From Rhizobium sp. CCGE 510 (lineage in GTDB: Bacteria; Pseudomonadota; Alphaproteobacteria; Rhizobiales; Rhizobiaceae): a stretch of 64,000 nt of DNA. Made by a program: the position numbers and the translations under genes. This document shows, one piece after another, positions 45,019 through 53,390 of the stretch (positions are counted from its first letter, which is position 1; each line of letters begins with the position of its first letter). The notes under the pieces are model-generated. The model was not told where the DNA came from and made no database searches. It saw only the letters and a list, made by a program, of their open reading frames with translations. Where the stretch lies: contig NZ_AEYF01000044.1 in the NCBI RefSeq assembly GCF_000292525.1, forward strand, positions 744,001 through 808,000, in the 5' to 3' direction.

Positions 45019-45696
45019 ATGAACGACAGCGGCGAAAACGGGGAGAAGAAAAAATCCCGGCGCCCTTCTCAGGAACGCACGGCCCAGCGCGATCCGGAGC
45101 GGACGCGCGCCGCGATCCTTGAGGCGGCCACGCGGGAGTTTGCCGAAAACGGCATGGGCGGAGCCCGGGTCGACGCCATCGCCGAGCGCGCTGGGACCAA
45201 CAAGCGCATGCTCTATCATTATTTCGGCGACAAGGAGCAGCTCTACCTTAAAGTGCTCGAAGAAGCCTATGTCGGCATCCGCACCGCAGAGCGCGCGCTT
45301 CATATCGGCGACCGCAGCCCGGAGGAAGGCATCGGCGAACTGGCGCTGTTCACCTGGCGCTACTTTCTCAAGCACCCGGAATTCCTCAGCCTGCTCGGCA
45401 CGGAGAACCTGCATCGAGCCCGCTGGCTGCGCCAGTCCGTCCGGCTCAAGGAACTGCATTCGCATCTGATCGGCGAGCTTACCGATGTTCTCAACCAGGG
45501 AAAGAAGCAGGGCGTTTTCATCGAGACCGCCGATCCCCTGCACGTCTATTTGACGATCGCCTCGCTCGGTTATTTCTACCTTTCCAACCAGTACACGCTG
45601 TCGACGATCTTCGGCCGCGACCTGCTCGAACCGACCCATCTCAATGCCTGGGAAAGGCATATCGTCCACGTGACGCTCGCTTCGATCAAGCGCTGA
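45019..45696 (+). CDS. TetR family transcriptional regulator
   Basis: A 225-residue regulator. The N-terminal helix-turn-helix is at about 30-75 (AILEAATREFAENGMGGARV, then AERAGTNKRMLYHYFGDKEQ). A C-terminal ligand domain follows (about 85-220), of the TetR_C_... type with FTWRYFLKHPEFLSLLG. It sits between two divergent-looking carbohydrate operons and both have a GTAAC-N4-AGTTA-like palindrome, so it probably represses them. The ATG follows GAGGGGAACG. The ligand is unknown. Confidence 0.9.
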   Translation: MNDSGENGEKKKSRRPSQERTAQRDPERTRAAILEAATREFAENGMGGARVDAIAERAGTNKRMLYHYFGDKEQLYLKVLEEAYVGIRTAERALHIGDRSPEEGIGELALFTWRYFLKHPEFLSLLGTENLHRARWLRQSVRLKELHSHLIGELTDVLNQGKKQGVFIETADPLHVYLTIASLGYFYLSNQYTLSTIFGRDLLEPTHLNAWERHIVHVTLASIKR

Positions 45697-45749
45697 ATTC
45701 CAAAAACAGTATTTGACTATTGACAGCCTCGGCGCTCTTCTGCCATCAA

Positions 45750-45765
45750 GTAACTGTTTAGTTAC
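45750..45765 (+). promoter_or_regulatory. Candidate TetR operator before the oxidoreductase operon
   Basis: GTAACT-GTTT-AGTTAC is a perfect six-base inverted repeat 62 bases before the oxidoreductase ATG. The importer operon promoter has a related site the same distance from its start (see 44877). Confidence 0.55.
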
Positions 45766-45826
45766 CGGCTTGGGAGGGTCGGGCCGGATGCTCGCTCCCG
45801 CCGCAAAAGGTTGCAGGGAGGAAAAA

Positions 45827-46975
45827 ATGGCACGTCTTGGGATCATCTTGCACGGCGTTACCGGCCGGATGGGTTATAATCAGCATCTGGTGCGCTCGAT
45901 TCTTGCCTTCCGCGACCAGGGCGGCATCACGCTTAAATCGGGTGAGAAACTCGAGATCGACCCGATCATCGTCGGCCGCAACGGCGCCAAGATGGAAGAG
46001 CTGGCGAAGAAGCACGGCATCAAGCGCTGGTCGACCGATCTTGATGCCGCTCTCGCCAATCCCGACGACACGATCTTCTTCGACGCCGGAACGACGCTGA
46101 TGCGCGCCGAGCTGCTGTCCAAGGCGCTCGATGCCGGCAAGCATGTCTATTGCGAAAAGCCGATCTCCGACGATCTGCAAGTGGCACTCGACCTTGCCCG
46201 CAAGGCGCGCGGCTCCGGCCTCAAGCACGGCGTCGTGCAGGACAAGCTGTTCCTGCCCGGCCTGCGCAAGCTGGCACTGCTGAGGGATTCCGGCTTCTTC
46301 GGCAAGATCCTCTCGGTGCGCGGCGAATTCGGCTATTGGGTTTTCGAAGGCGATTGGGGCGTGCCCGCCCAGCGTCCGTCCTGGAACTACCGCAAGGGCG
46401 ACGGCGGCGGCATCATCCTCGACATGCTCTGCCACTGGCGCTACGTGCTCGACAATCTGTTCGGTGAAGTGAAGGCGGTCTCGTGCCTCGGCGCCACGCA
46501 TATCGGCCAGCGCATCGATGAGCAGGGCAAGCCCTATGATTGCGACACCGATGATGCGGCCTATGCGACCTTCGAGCTTGAAGGCGGCGCGATTGCGCAG
46601 ATCAACTCCTCCTGGGCCGTACGTGTGCGCCGCGACGACCTCGTCACCTTCCAGGTCGACGGCACCCATGGTTCGGCCGTCGCCGGCCTGACGAAATGCT
46701 GGAGCCAGCACCGCGTCAACACGCCGAAGCCGGTCTGGAACCCCGACCAGCCGCAGACGATCGATTTCTACAAGACCTGGGACGAGGTTCCGGACACGCA
46801 GGCCTTCGACAACGGCTTCAAGGCACAGTGGGAAATGTTCATCCGTCATGTCGTCGAAGATGCGCCGTGGCCCTATGGGCTGGAAGCCGGCGCCAAGGGC
46901 GTACAGCTTGCCGAACTCGGCCTCAAATCCTGGGCAGAGCGCCGCTGGCTCGATGTTCCCGCACTGGAGTTCTGA
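45827..46975 (+). CDS. Gfo/Idh/MocA family oxidoreductase
   Basis: A 382-residue NAD(P)-dependent oxidoreductase. N-terminal GIILHGVTGRMGYNQHLVRS is the nucleotide-binding region, the catalytic EKPISDDLQVAL contains the CEKP Lys, and the substrate domain has GGGIILDMLCHWRYVLDNLF. The ATG is preceded by GGGAGGA. It is first in an operon with the DUF993 gene (four-base gap) and an isomerase. Together they look like a sugar-oxidation and rearrangement pathway. Confidence 0.9.
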   Translation: MARLGIILHGVTGRMGYNQHLVRSILAFRDQGGITLKSGEKLEIDPIIVGRNGAKMEELAKKHGIKRWSTDLDAALANPDDTIFFDAGTTLMRAELLSKALDAGKHVYCEKPISDDLQVALDLARKARGSGLKHGVVQDKLFLPGLRKLALLRDSGFFGKILSVRGEFGYWVFEGDWGVPAQRPSWNYRKGDGGGIILDMLCHWRYVLDNLFGEVKAVSCLGATHIGQRIDEQGKPYDCDTDDAAYATFELEGGAIAQINSSWAVRVRRDDLVTFQVDGTHGSAVAGLTKCWSQHRVNTPKPVWNPDQPQTIDFYKTWDEVPDTQAFDNGFKAQWEMFIRHVVEDAPWPYGLEAGAKGVQLAELGLKSWAERRWLDVPALEF

Positions 46976-46978
46976 GCC

Positions 46979-48142
46979 GTGACCACGATCAATCTCCCCC
47001 TTGACGGCAAGGTCGTCCCCTACACGCTGACCGGCACGCCGATCGCGCTCGCCAAGCGCGACGCCAAGGCCTTTCCGCGCATTGCCTTTGCCGCCGCTCA
47101 TGTCGTTGCCGATCCGCTCGCCGACAATGATCCGTGGCTGACGCCAGCGATCGACTGGGACCGCACGCTCGCCTTTCGCCACCGGCTCTGGGATCTCGGT
47201 CTCGGCGTCGCCGAAGCGATGGATACGGCGCAGCGCGGCATGGGCCTCGGCTGGCCGGAAGCGCGCGACCTCATCCGTCGGGCGCTCAACGAGGCGGCCG
47301 GCCGCAAGGATGCACTGATTGCCTGCGGCGCCGGCACCGACCATCTGACGCCGGGACCCGACGTGACCATCGACACCATCCTCAAGGCCTATGAGGAGCA
47401 GATCGAAACGGTGGAGGCGGCCGGCGGCCGGATCATCCTGATGGCCAGCCGGGCGCTTGCCGCCGCCGCCAAGGGACCGGACGACTATATCCGCGTTTAT
47501 GACCGCATCCTCCGCCAGGTCAAGGAACCGGTCATCATCCATTGGCTCGGCGAAATGTTCGACCCGGCGCTGGAGGGTTATTGGGGCAATGGCGATCATC
47601 TCAAGGCGATGTCCACCTGCCTCGAGGTGATCGAGGCGCATGCCGACAAGGTCGACGGCATCAAGATCTCGCTGCTCTCCAAGGACAAAGAAGTGGCGAT
47701 GCGCCGGCAACTGCCGAAAGCCGTACGCATGTATACCGGCGACGACTTCAACTATGCCGAACTGATCGCCGGCGATGAAGAGGGCCATTCCGATGCGCTG
47801 CTCGGCATTTTCGATGCGATCGCGCCGGCAGCGTCCGCGGCGCTCGACGCGCTCGGCCGCAAGAGCAACCACGAATTCTTCGATCTGCTCGAGCCGACCG
47901 TGCCGCTGTCACGCCACATCTTCAAGGCGCCGACTCGGTTCTACAAGACCGGCGTCGTTTTCCTCGCCTATCTCAACGGCCTGCAGGACCATTTCGTCAT
48001 GGTCGGCGGCCAGCAGAGCACGCGCTCGCTGACACATCTGGCGGAGCTCTTCCGCCTGGCCGACAGGGCGCGGGTGCTGGCCGACCCGGAACTTGCCGCA
48101 AGCCGCATGCGCCAGGTGCTCGCCGTTCACGGCGTCCACTAA
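46979..48142 (+). CDS. DUF993 family protein (TIM-barrel aldolase-like)
   Basis: A 387-residue protein of the DUF993 type, distantly like dihydrodipicolinate synthase-type lyases. Strands seen include IAFAAAHVVADPLADN, the GAGTDHLTPGPDVTID region, RIILMASRALAAAA, EPVIIHWLGEMFDPALEGYW and KISLLSKDKEVAMR; the last contains the lysine position expected for a Schiff base, but this cannot be proven here. GTG start, four bases after the preceding gene. Function unknown; context suggests a C-C or C-O bond reaction on a keto sugar. Confidence 0.8.
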   Translation: MTTINLPLDGKVVPYTLTGTPIALAKRDAKAFPRIAFAAAHVVADPLADNDPWLTPAIDWDRTLAFRHRLWDLGLGVAEAMDTAQRGMGLGWPEARDLIRRALNEAAGRKDALIACGAGTDHLTPGPDVTIDTILKAYEEQIETVEAAGGRIILMASRALAAAAKGPDDYIRVYDRILRQVKEPVIIHWLGEMFDPALEGYWGNGDHLKAMSTCLEVIEAHADKVDGIKISLLSKDKEVAMRRQLPKAVRMYTGDDFNYAELIAGDEEGHSDALLGIFDAIAPAASAALDALGRKSNHEFFDLLEPTVPLSRHIFKAPTRFYKTGVVFLAYLNGLQDHFVMVGGQQSTRSLTHLAELFRLADRARVLADPELAASRMRQVLAVHGVH

Positions 48143-48172
48143 GCACGCGATGCGGGATTGGAGAAGAACGAC

Positions 48173-49003
48173 ATGCAGGTCGAAGGACTTTCGATCAATC
48201 TGGCGACGATCCGCGAACAATGCGGCTTTGCAGAAGCCGTCGATATCTGCCTGAAATACGGCATCACCTCGATTGCGCCGTGGCGCGACCAGGTCGCCAA
48301 GGCCGGTCTCGACGAGGCGGTGCGGATCGTCAAATCGAACGGCATCAAGCTAACCGGTCTTTGCCGCGGCGGCTTCTTTCCGGCGGCAAACGATGCCGAC
48401 TGGCAGAAGAACCTCGACGACAACAGGCGCGCTATCGACGAGGCGGCGGCATTCGCGGCCGATTGCCTTGTGCTTGTCGTCGGCGGCCTGCCGGGCGCTT
48501 CAAAGGATATCGTCGCAGCGCGGCAGATGGTTGCCGACGGCATCGCCGCCGTGCTGCCGCATGCCCAGGCTGCCGGCGTCAAGCTTGCGATCGAGCCGCT
48601 GCATCCGATGTATGCCGCAGACCGGGCCTGCGTGAACACGCTCGGCCAGGCGCTCGACATGTGCGATGCGCTCGGCGAGGATGTCGGCGTTGCGATCGAT
48701 GTCTACCATGTCTGGTGGGATCCCGATCTGGCCAACCAGATCGCCCGCGCCGGCCGTATGAAACGCATCTTTGCCCATCACATCTGCGACTGGCTGGTGA
48801 CGACGAAGGATATGCTGCTCGACCGCGGCATGATGGGCGATGGTGTCATCGACCTGAAGGGCATAAGACGGATGGTCGAGGCCGCCGGTTTCTTCGGCGC
48901 GCAAGAGGTGGAGATCTTTTCGGCCGAGACATGGTGGAAACGCCCGGCCGATGAGGTGATCGCCACCTGCGTCGAGCGTTTACGGAGCTGCTGCCAGATC
49001 TGA
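48173..49003 (+). CDS. Sugar phosphate isomerase/epimerase (AP-endonuclease-2 fold)
   Basis: A 276-residue TIM-barrel metal enzyme. It begins MQVEGLSINLATIREQCG; barrel strands LVLVVGGLPGASKD, KLAIEPLHPMYAAD and GVAIDVYHVWWDPDLA carry the expected Glu, His and Asp metal ligands, and AQEVEIFSAETWWKRPADEV the final Glu. The family includes IolE, xylose isomerase-like and keto-sugar eliminases. The ATG at 48173 has GGAGAAG; it is 30 bases after the DUF993 stop. Confidence 0.87.
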   Translation: MQVEGLSINLATIREQCGFAEAVDICLKYGITSIAPWRDQVAKAGLDEAVRIVKSNGIKLTGLCRGGFFPAANDADWQKNLDDNRRAIDEAAAFAADCLVLVVGGLPGASKDIVAARQMVADGIAAVLPHAQAAGVKLAIEPLHPMYAADRACVNTLGQALDMCDALGEDVGVAIDVYHVWWDPDLANQIARAGRMKRIFAHHICDWLVTTKDMLLDRGMMGDGVIDLKGIRRMVEAAGFFGAQEVEIFSAETWWKRPADEVIATCVERLRSCCQI

Positions 49004-49007
49004 TTTT

Positions 49008-49046
49008 AGAGTGTTCCGTTTTCCTCGAAATACGGGAACTGTCTCT
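49008..49046 (+). repeat. Short palindromic repeat fragment
   Basis: AGAGTGTTCCG and CGGGAAC form an imperfect hairpin, followed by CGTTTTCACGCAAT, like the first hairpin of the repeat at 30776. It lies between the isomerase gene and the next oxidoreductase gene. Confidence 0.5.
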
Positions 49047-49087
49047 TCGTTTTCACGCAATCATCACGCATGCAGGAGGATCATTCG

Positions 49088-50365
49088 ATGGAGAAACGCC
49101 GTTTCGCCCTGATCGGCACCGGAAACCGCGGCACCACCATGTGGGGCAAGGATCTGCTTGCCGGCTGGCGCGAAGATGTGGATCTCGTCGCGATCGTCGA
49201 GAAAAACTCACTGCGTGGCGAGCGCGCACGCAACATGATCGGCAGCAATGCGCCGGTTTACGACGATATCGACGCGATGCTGGCGGAACAGAAGCCGGAT
49301 CTGGTCATCGTCTGCACGCCCGATCACACCCATGACGACATCGTCGTGCGTGCGCTCGAAGCCGGCATCGACGTCATCACCGAAAAGCCGATGACCACCT
49401 CCGTCGAGAAAATTCGCCGGATTCTCGATGCCGAAAAGCGCACCGGCCGGCGCGTCGACGTCTCCTTCAACTACCGCTATGCGCCGACGGCGGCGCGCAT
49501 CAAGGAACTGTTGAATTCCGGCGAGATCGGCCGGGTGACCTCCGTCGACTTCCATTGGTATCTGAACACCAAACACGGCGCCGACTACTTCCGCCGCTGG
49601 CATGCCTATGCGGAAAATTCCGGCAGCCTGTTCGTCCACAAGGCGACGCATCATTTCGATCTGTTGAACTGGTATCTGGACAGCGATCCCGAGGCCGTCA
49701 CCTCCTTCGCCGATCTGCAGAACTACGGCCGCAAGGGGCCGTTCCGCGGGCCGCGCTGCAAGCTCTGTCCGCATGCGCATGAATGCGACTATTATCTCGA
49801 TCTCGAGGCCGATCCCTTCCTGGATCAGCTTTACGAAGATCCTTCGAAGATCGACGGTTACTTCCGCGACGGCTGCGTCTTCCGCGAGGATATCGACATT
49901 CCCGATACGATGGTGGTCAGCCTGCGCTATCGCAACAACGTCCATGTTTCTTATTCGCTGAACACCTTCCAGCCGATCGAAGGCCATCACCTCGCCTTCA
50001 ACGGCACCAAGGGGCGCATCGAAATCCGCCAATATGAGGCTCAGCCCTGGGAACAGCCGAAAGAGGATACGATCCTCCTCATCCGCAATTTCCCGAACGG
50101 CAAGGAGGCTGTCGAGCGCATCGTCGTTCCGCATTTCAAGGGCGGCCACTACGGCGGCGACGACCGGATGCGCAACATGATTTTCAAGCCCGATATGGAA
50201 GACAGGCTCGGTCAGCGCGCCGGTACGCGGGCGGGCGCCATGTCAGTGCTTTGCGGCATCGCCGCGCTGACGAGTTCGCGCACCGGCAAGGTGGTCAATA
50301 TCGCCGATCTGATGCCCGAGCTTGCCGATGACGGGTCGCCGAATTCGCTGCGAACATCGCGCTGA
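49088..50365 (+). CDS. Gfo/Idh/MocA family oxidoreductase
   Basis: A 425-residue oxidoreductase, third of its family in the window. Motifs are FALIGTGNRGTTMWGKDLLA, the catalytic ITEKPMTTSVEKIRR, and DVSFNYRYAPTAARI with the substrate-domain FVHKATHHFDLLNWYLDSD. A four-cysteine-like patch (GPRCKLCPHAHECDYYL, then GCVF) is unusual and could bind metal. The start follows GCAGGAGG. It is convergent with the 2-hydroxyacid dehydrogenase. The sequence is longer than the other two, with an insertion in the C-terminal domain. Confidence 0.9.
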   Translation: MEKRRFALIGTGNRGTTMWGKDLLAGWREDVDLVAIVEKNSLRGERARNMIGSNAPVYDDIDAMLAEQKPDLVIVCTPDHTHDDIVVRALEAGIDVITEKPMTTSVEKIRRILDAEKRTGRRVDVSFNYRYAPTAARIKELLNSGEIGRVTSVDFHWYLNTKHGADYFRRWHAYAENSGSLFVHKATHHFDLLNWYLDSDPEAVTSFADLQNYGRKGPFRGPRCKLCPHAHECDYYLDLEADPFLDQLYEDPSKIDGYFRDGCVFREDIDIPDTMVVSLRYRNNVHVSYSLNTFQPIEGHHLAFNGTKGRIEIRQYEAQPWEQPKEDTILLIRNFPNGKEAVERIVVPHFKGGHYGGDDRMRNMIFKPDMEDRLGQRAGTRAGAMSVLCGIAALTSSRTGKVVNIADLMPELADDGSPNSLRTSR

Positions 50366-50394
50366 TACCGGTCGCCCGAGCCGCTCGACGCGCC

Positions 50395-51405
50395 TCAGGC
50401 GATGCTTTCCAGATTTGCCGGGTGGATCTGGTAGAGCAGCGGCCTTCCGGCCACGAAGCGCTCGACCTCGTCCGCCGTCATCTCGCCGAGGCGTGCCCGT
50501 TCGAGCCCGACGGCACCGGCGATATGCGGCGTCAGAAAGACGTTCGGCAGAGCGTAGAATACCGAGCTCGGCTCCGGGATCTCCGGATCGGTGACGTCGA
50601 TGACCGCATCGATGCGGCCGGTCTTCAGCTCCGAAAGCAGCGCCGCCTCATCGATGAGAATGCCGCGCGCGGTGTTGATGAGGGTCGCGCCGTCCTTCAT
50701 CAGCGACAATCTTCGCGCATCGATCATATGCCGGGTCGAAGGCAACGACGGCGCGTGCAAGGAGACGATATCGGCGCGTCGCATCAATTCGTCGAGATCG
50801 ACCTTCTCCGCTCCAAGTCCGGCGGCCTCGCCGGCATCGAGCATGGGATCGAACAGCAGCAGCCTGTAGTCGAAAGGTCTCAACAGCTCGATCACCCGGC
50901 GGCCGATGCGCGAGGCGCCGACGATGCCGACGGTGCGGCCATAATTTCCGATCGCTTGGCGCTGCATCGGATAGGTCCGGTCGCGGTTGCGGTCGGCGAC
51001 GTAAAGATCGCGGAAACGGAAGGCCCGCTTGCCGGCGAAGATGATCGCGGCCAGCGTGAATTCGGCAACCGGCACGGCATTGGCCTCGGCCGCATGGCTG
51101 ACGACTATGCCGGCTTCAAAGATGCTGTCGTCGATGACGCCCTTTACCGTGCCGGCCGCATGGACGATGAGACGAAGCCGCGTTGCTGCGGTTAGAATGT
51201 CAGGCCCGACATAGGGGGCACCCCAGCCGGTGATCAAGATTTCGGCTTCGGCCAGCAGGCGTCTGGCCCGCTCGTCGTCGAAATGCTGCAGCGGCTTGGA
51301 ATCCAGCAGGCGACCGACGGTGTCGAGCCGTTGAAGCATCCCCTCCGGCAGGACGTGCTCGGTACGCGAGGGCTCCATCGCAAGAACAATGGCCGGGCGG
51401 CTCAT
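50395..51405 (-). CDS. D-isomer-specific 2-hydroxyacid dehydrogenase
   Basis: A 336-residue NAD-dependent enzyme. The Rossmann motif is RTVGIVGASRIGRRVIELL, the catalytic Arg is in LINTARGILID, Glu in the VIDVTDPEIPEPS segment, and His in FLTPHIAGAVG. These motifs are complete. It overlaps the DUF2264 gene by four bases. It may reduce or oxidise a 2-keto acid product of the sugar pathway; substrate unknown. Confidence 0.9.
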   Translation of the reverse strand: MSRPAIVLAMEPSRTEHVLPEGMLQRLDTVGRLLDSKPLQHFDDERARRLLAEAEILITGWGAPYVGPDILTAATRLRLIVHAAGTVKGVIDDSIFEAGIVVSHAAEANAVPVAEFTLAAIIFAGKRAFRFRDLYVADRNRDRTYPMQRQAIGNYGRTVGIVGASRIGRRVIELLRPFDYRLLLFDPMLDAGEAAGLGAEKVDLDELMRRADIVSLHAPSLPSTRHMIDARRLSLMKDGATLINTARGILIDEAALLSELKTGRIDAVIDVTDPEIPEPSSVFYALPNVFLTPHIAGAVGLERARLGEMTADEVERFVAGRPLLYQIHPANLESIA

Positions 51406-53264
51406 GGCATCTGTCCCGGCGCTCCGATGGCGCTGACGCTCACGCCTCTTTCCCGCACCAAAGCCTCCAGCGTCGCGATATCGGGCGCTTTCGGCGGCTT
51501 CGTCCAGGCGGAGGAAACGGCAGCGGGATCATCGAGCGCCAGCACCGCCGTCACCAGGATGGTTTCACCGACCGGGATCTGGCCGCGCAGCTGCGGCACG
51601 ATGGTTTTCGCCACGATCACATTGGTGTTGGGCTGCGCCTTTTGGGCGAGGCCGGCGCGCCTGATCGAAGAACCGAGATCGACAATGCCGGTGAAATCAG
51701 CGTCGCCGATCGCATAGGCAGCCCCGTCCGAAGCCGACAGCCTGTCCAGCTCGAAATCCCGGCGGCCGATGGCAAAGCCGCCTTCGGCGATGCGCAGCGG
51801 CCGGTCTGCCCTGATCCGGTGGAGGCGGATATGCCAGGGGGCTGCGGGCACCAGCCAGGTTTCGACAGCGACATTGGGGAAGGGCGACCAATTCGCATAG
51901 AGCACGTCGCCTGCGAGCTTTGCTTGCTCATTCGTTTCACGCACGCGGTAATGCAGGCCGTCATCGCTGAAGGCCAGCATCGAATCGAAGGCGGCAAGCG
52001 CGAAGCCGCGCTCATCGGATTCGACACTGAAGCCGTAGCGGGTGGAATAAGCGAACTTCGCGTATTTTTCCGTGCCGAAACGCATCTGCAGATTTTCCTG
52101 GCCCGTAGACAACGCCACGACATCGCCGCCCGCCCGCATCATCACCATGCCGGGATGACGTTGGGGGACGATAGAGGGCGCCTGTTCCGGCGCCTTTTCC
52201 GCAGCGGTCCAGAACGGATGATCCTCGGCGATGGCGAGCGGCAGGAAGGCCTTGAGCGCCCAATAGGGCGAGCCGGCGGAATTGTAGCTTTCCGACATCA
52301 GCAGGTTCGGATAGCCGAAACCAATCGACAGCACGCCGTCCCGATCGGCGATCGGCTTATCCTTCCACCAGCGCAGATGTTGCAGGCAGAGGTGCTTGAC
52401 CTCGCCCCAGGGCAGAGCCTCGACATCGGCAAAGGCGAGCGCCGACCAGAAGCCGGCACAGGCAAAGCGATAGGTCAGGCTGCGGCCGAAGGGGATCGTC
52501 GCGCCGTCGGCGGCAAACCAGTGGCGGAAGTCCCGGGCAAAGAGGATGGCGCGCTCGCGGTAGCGCTTTGCATAATCGTCGTCGACGAGCTTGGAATAGA
52601 TCAGACCATAGAAATGCATGGCGAAGGGAATGTAGTGGTCGATGCGGCGCACGTTGCCGTCGCGATACCAGCCATCGCCGATATAGAAACCTTCGAGCTC
52701 CTGCAGATATTGCCGGGTCAGGCTGCGGTCGAAATCGGCGCCGAGACGATCGAGCGCGATGTCGACGAAGATCCGGAAGAACTTCCAATTGTTGTCGGCA
52801 TAATCGAACTGCCTGGCATGTTTGAGGTAGGCGATAACATTGCTGCGGGCGCGCGCGTCGAGCGGTTCCCAGATCTTTCCCGGCACCAGCGCCAGGGCAA
52901 AACCGAGAGCGGCAAGCTCGACCATCCGCTGATCGCGGCCGTTGACCGTTCCCCAATATTCGGGATGGGCGGGATCGGTGCCGTTTGCAAGACCGTCGGC
53001 AAATCGATGCCAGTGGGCGAAGTCGCCGTTGCCGGCACCAAGCGGCGCCAATCCCCAGAGCGGCCGAGCGAAGCCTTCGAGATCGGCTGCCGCCCGGTCG
53101 AAATGGGCAGCGGCGCCGCTCAGCCTGACGCGGGCATTGCCTTTCGAAAAACAGGCAAGCAGCGGATCGAAGAGAGCAAGCAGGGCCCGGCTCATATCGG
53201 CGCGGGTTTCGAGCGGATTGCCGGCGAGCGGGTTGGCGCTGGCGGGATCATAGGTCATCGGCAT
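51402..53264 (-). CDS. DUF2264 family protein
   Basis: A 620-residue protein. Residues ~15-360 fit DUF2264, an alpha/alpha-toroid domain thought to resemble six-hairpin glycosidases and lyases (GDFAHWHRFADGLANGTDP, then FADVEALPWGEVKHLCLQHL, GYPNLLMSESYNSAGSPYW). The C-terminal ~250 residues are beta-rich. No signal peptide is seen, so it would act in the cytoplasm on an imported oligosaccharide. Catalytic residues not assigned. In an operon with the 2-hydroxyacid dehydrogenase. Confidence 0.78.
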   Translation of the reverse strand: MPMTYDPASANPLAGNPLETRADMSRALLALFDPLLACFSKGNARVRLSGAAAHFDRAAADLEGFARPLWGLAPLGAGNGDFAHWHRFADGLANGTDPAHPEYWGTVNGRDQRMVELAALGFALALVPGKIWEPLDARARSNVIAYLKHARQFDYADNNWKFFRIFVDIALDRLGADFDRSLTRQYLQELEGFYIGDGWYRDGNVRRIDHYIPFAMHFYGLIYSKLVDDDYAKRYRERAILFARDFRHWFAADGATIPFGRSLTYRFACAGFWSALAFADVEALPWGEVKHLCLQHLRWWKDKPIADRDGVLSIGFGYPNLLMSESYNSAGSPYWALKAFLPLAIAEDHPFWTAAEKAPEQAPSIVPQRHPGMVMMRAGGDVVALSTGQENLQMRFGTEKYAKFAYSTRYGFSVESDERGFALAAFDSMLAFSDDGLHYRVRETNEQAKLAGDVLYANWSPFPNVAVETWLVPAAPWHIRLHRIRADRPLRIAEGGFAIGRRDFELDRLSASDGAAYAIGDADFTGIVDLGSSIRRAGLAQKAQPNTNVIVAKTIVPQLRGQIPVGETILVTAVLALDDPAAVSSAWTKPPKAPDIATLEALVRERGVSVSAIGAPGQMP

Positions 53265-53277
53265 TACTCACGGTTCT

Positions 53278-53390
53278 AGAGCATGACGCCGAAAAGTGTG
53301 GGCGGTTTTCTCATGACATCATGCTCTAACTCTTTAATGTAGAACAGGATTTAGATTTCAGGCCGACGCGGCCTAAATTATCCTGTTCTA
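53278..53390. repeat. Palindromic intergenic repeat, copy 4, reaching into the lacI stop
   Basis: First hairpin: AGAGCATG (53278-53285) with CATGCTCT (53320-53327) around the core AAAAGTG then GCGGTTTT. Second hairpin: TAGAACAGGAT (53340-53350) with ATCCTGTTCTA (53380-53390), perfect over 11 bases. The last three bases of the right arm supply the TAG stop of the regulator gene on the minus strand. Confidence 0.75.

Noticed and set aside
45758..47872. A 704-residue minus-strand frame over the oxidoreductase and DUF993 genes
   Set aside because: Antisense artefact of codon bias; it spans two sense genes that both match known families.
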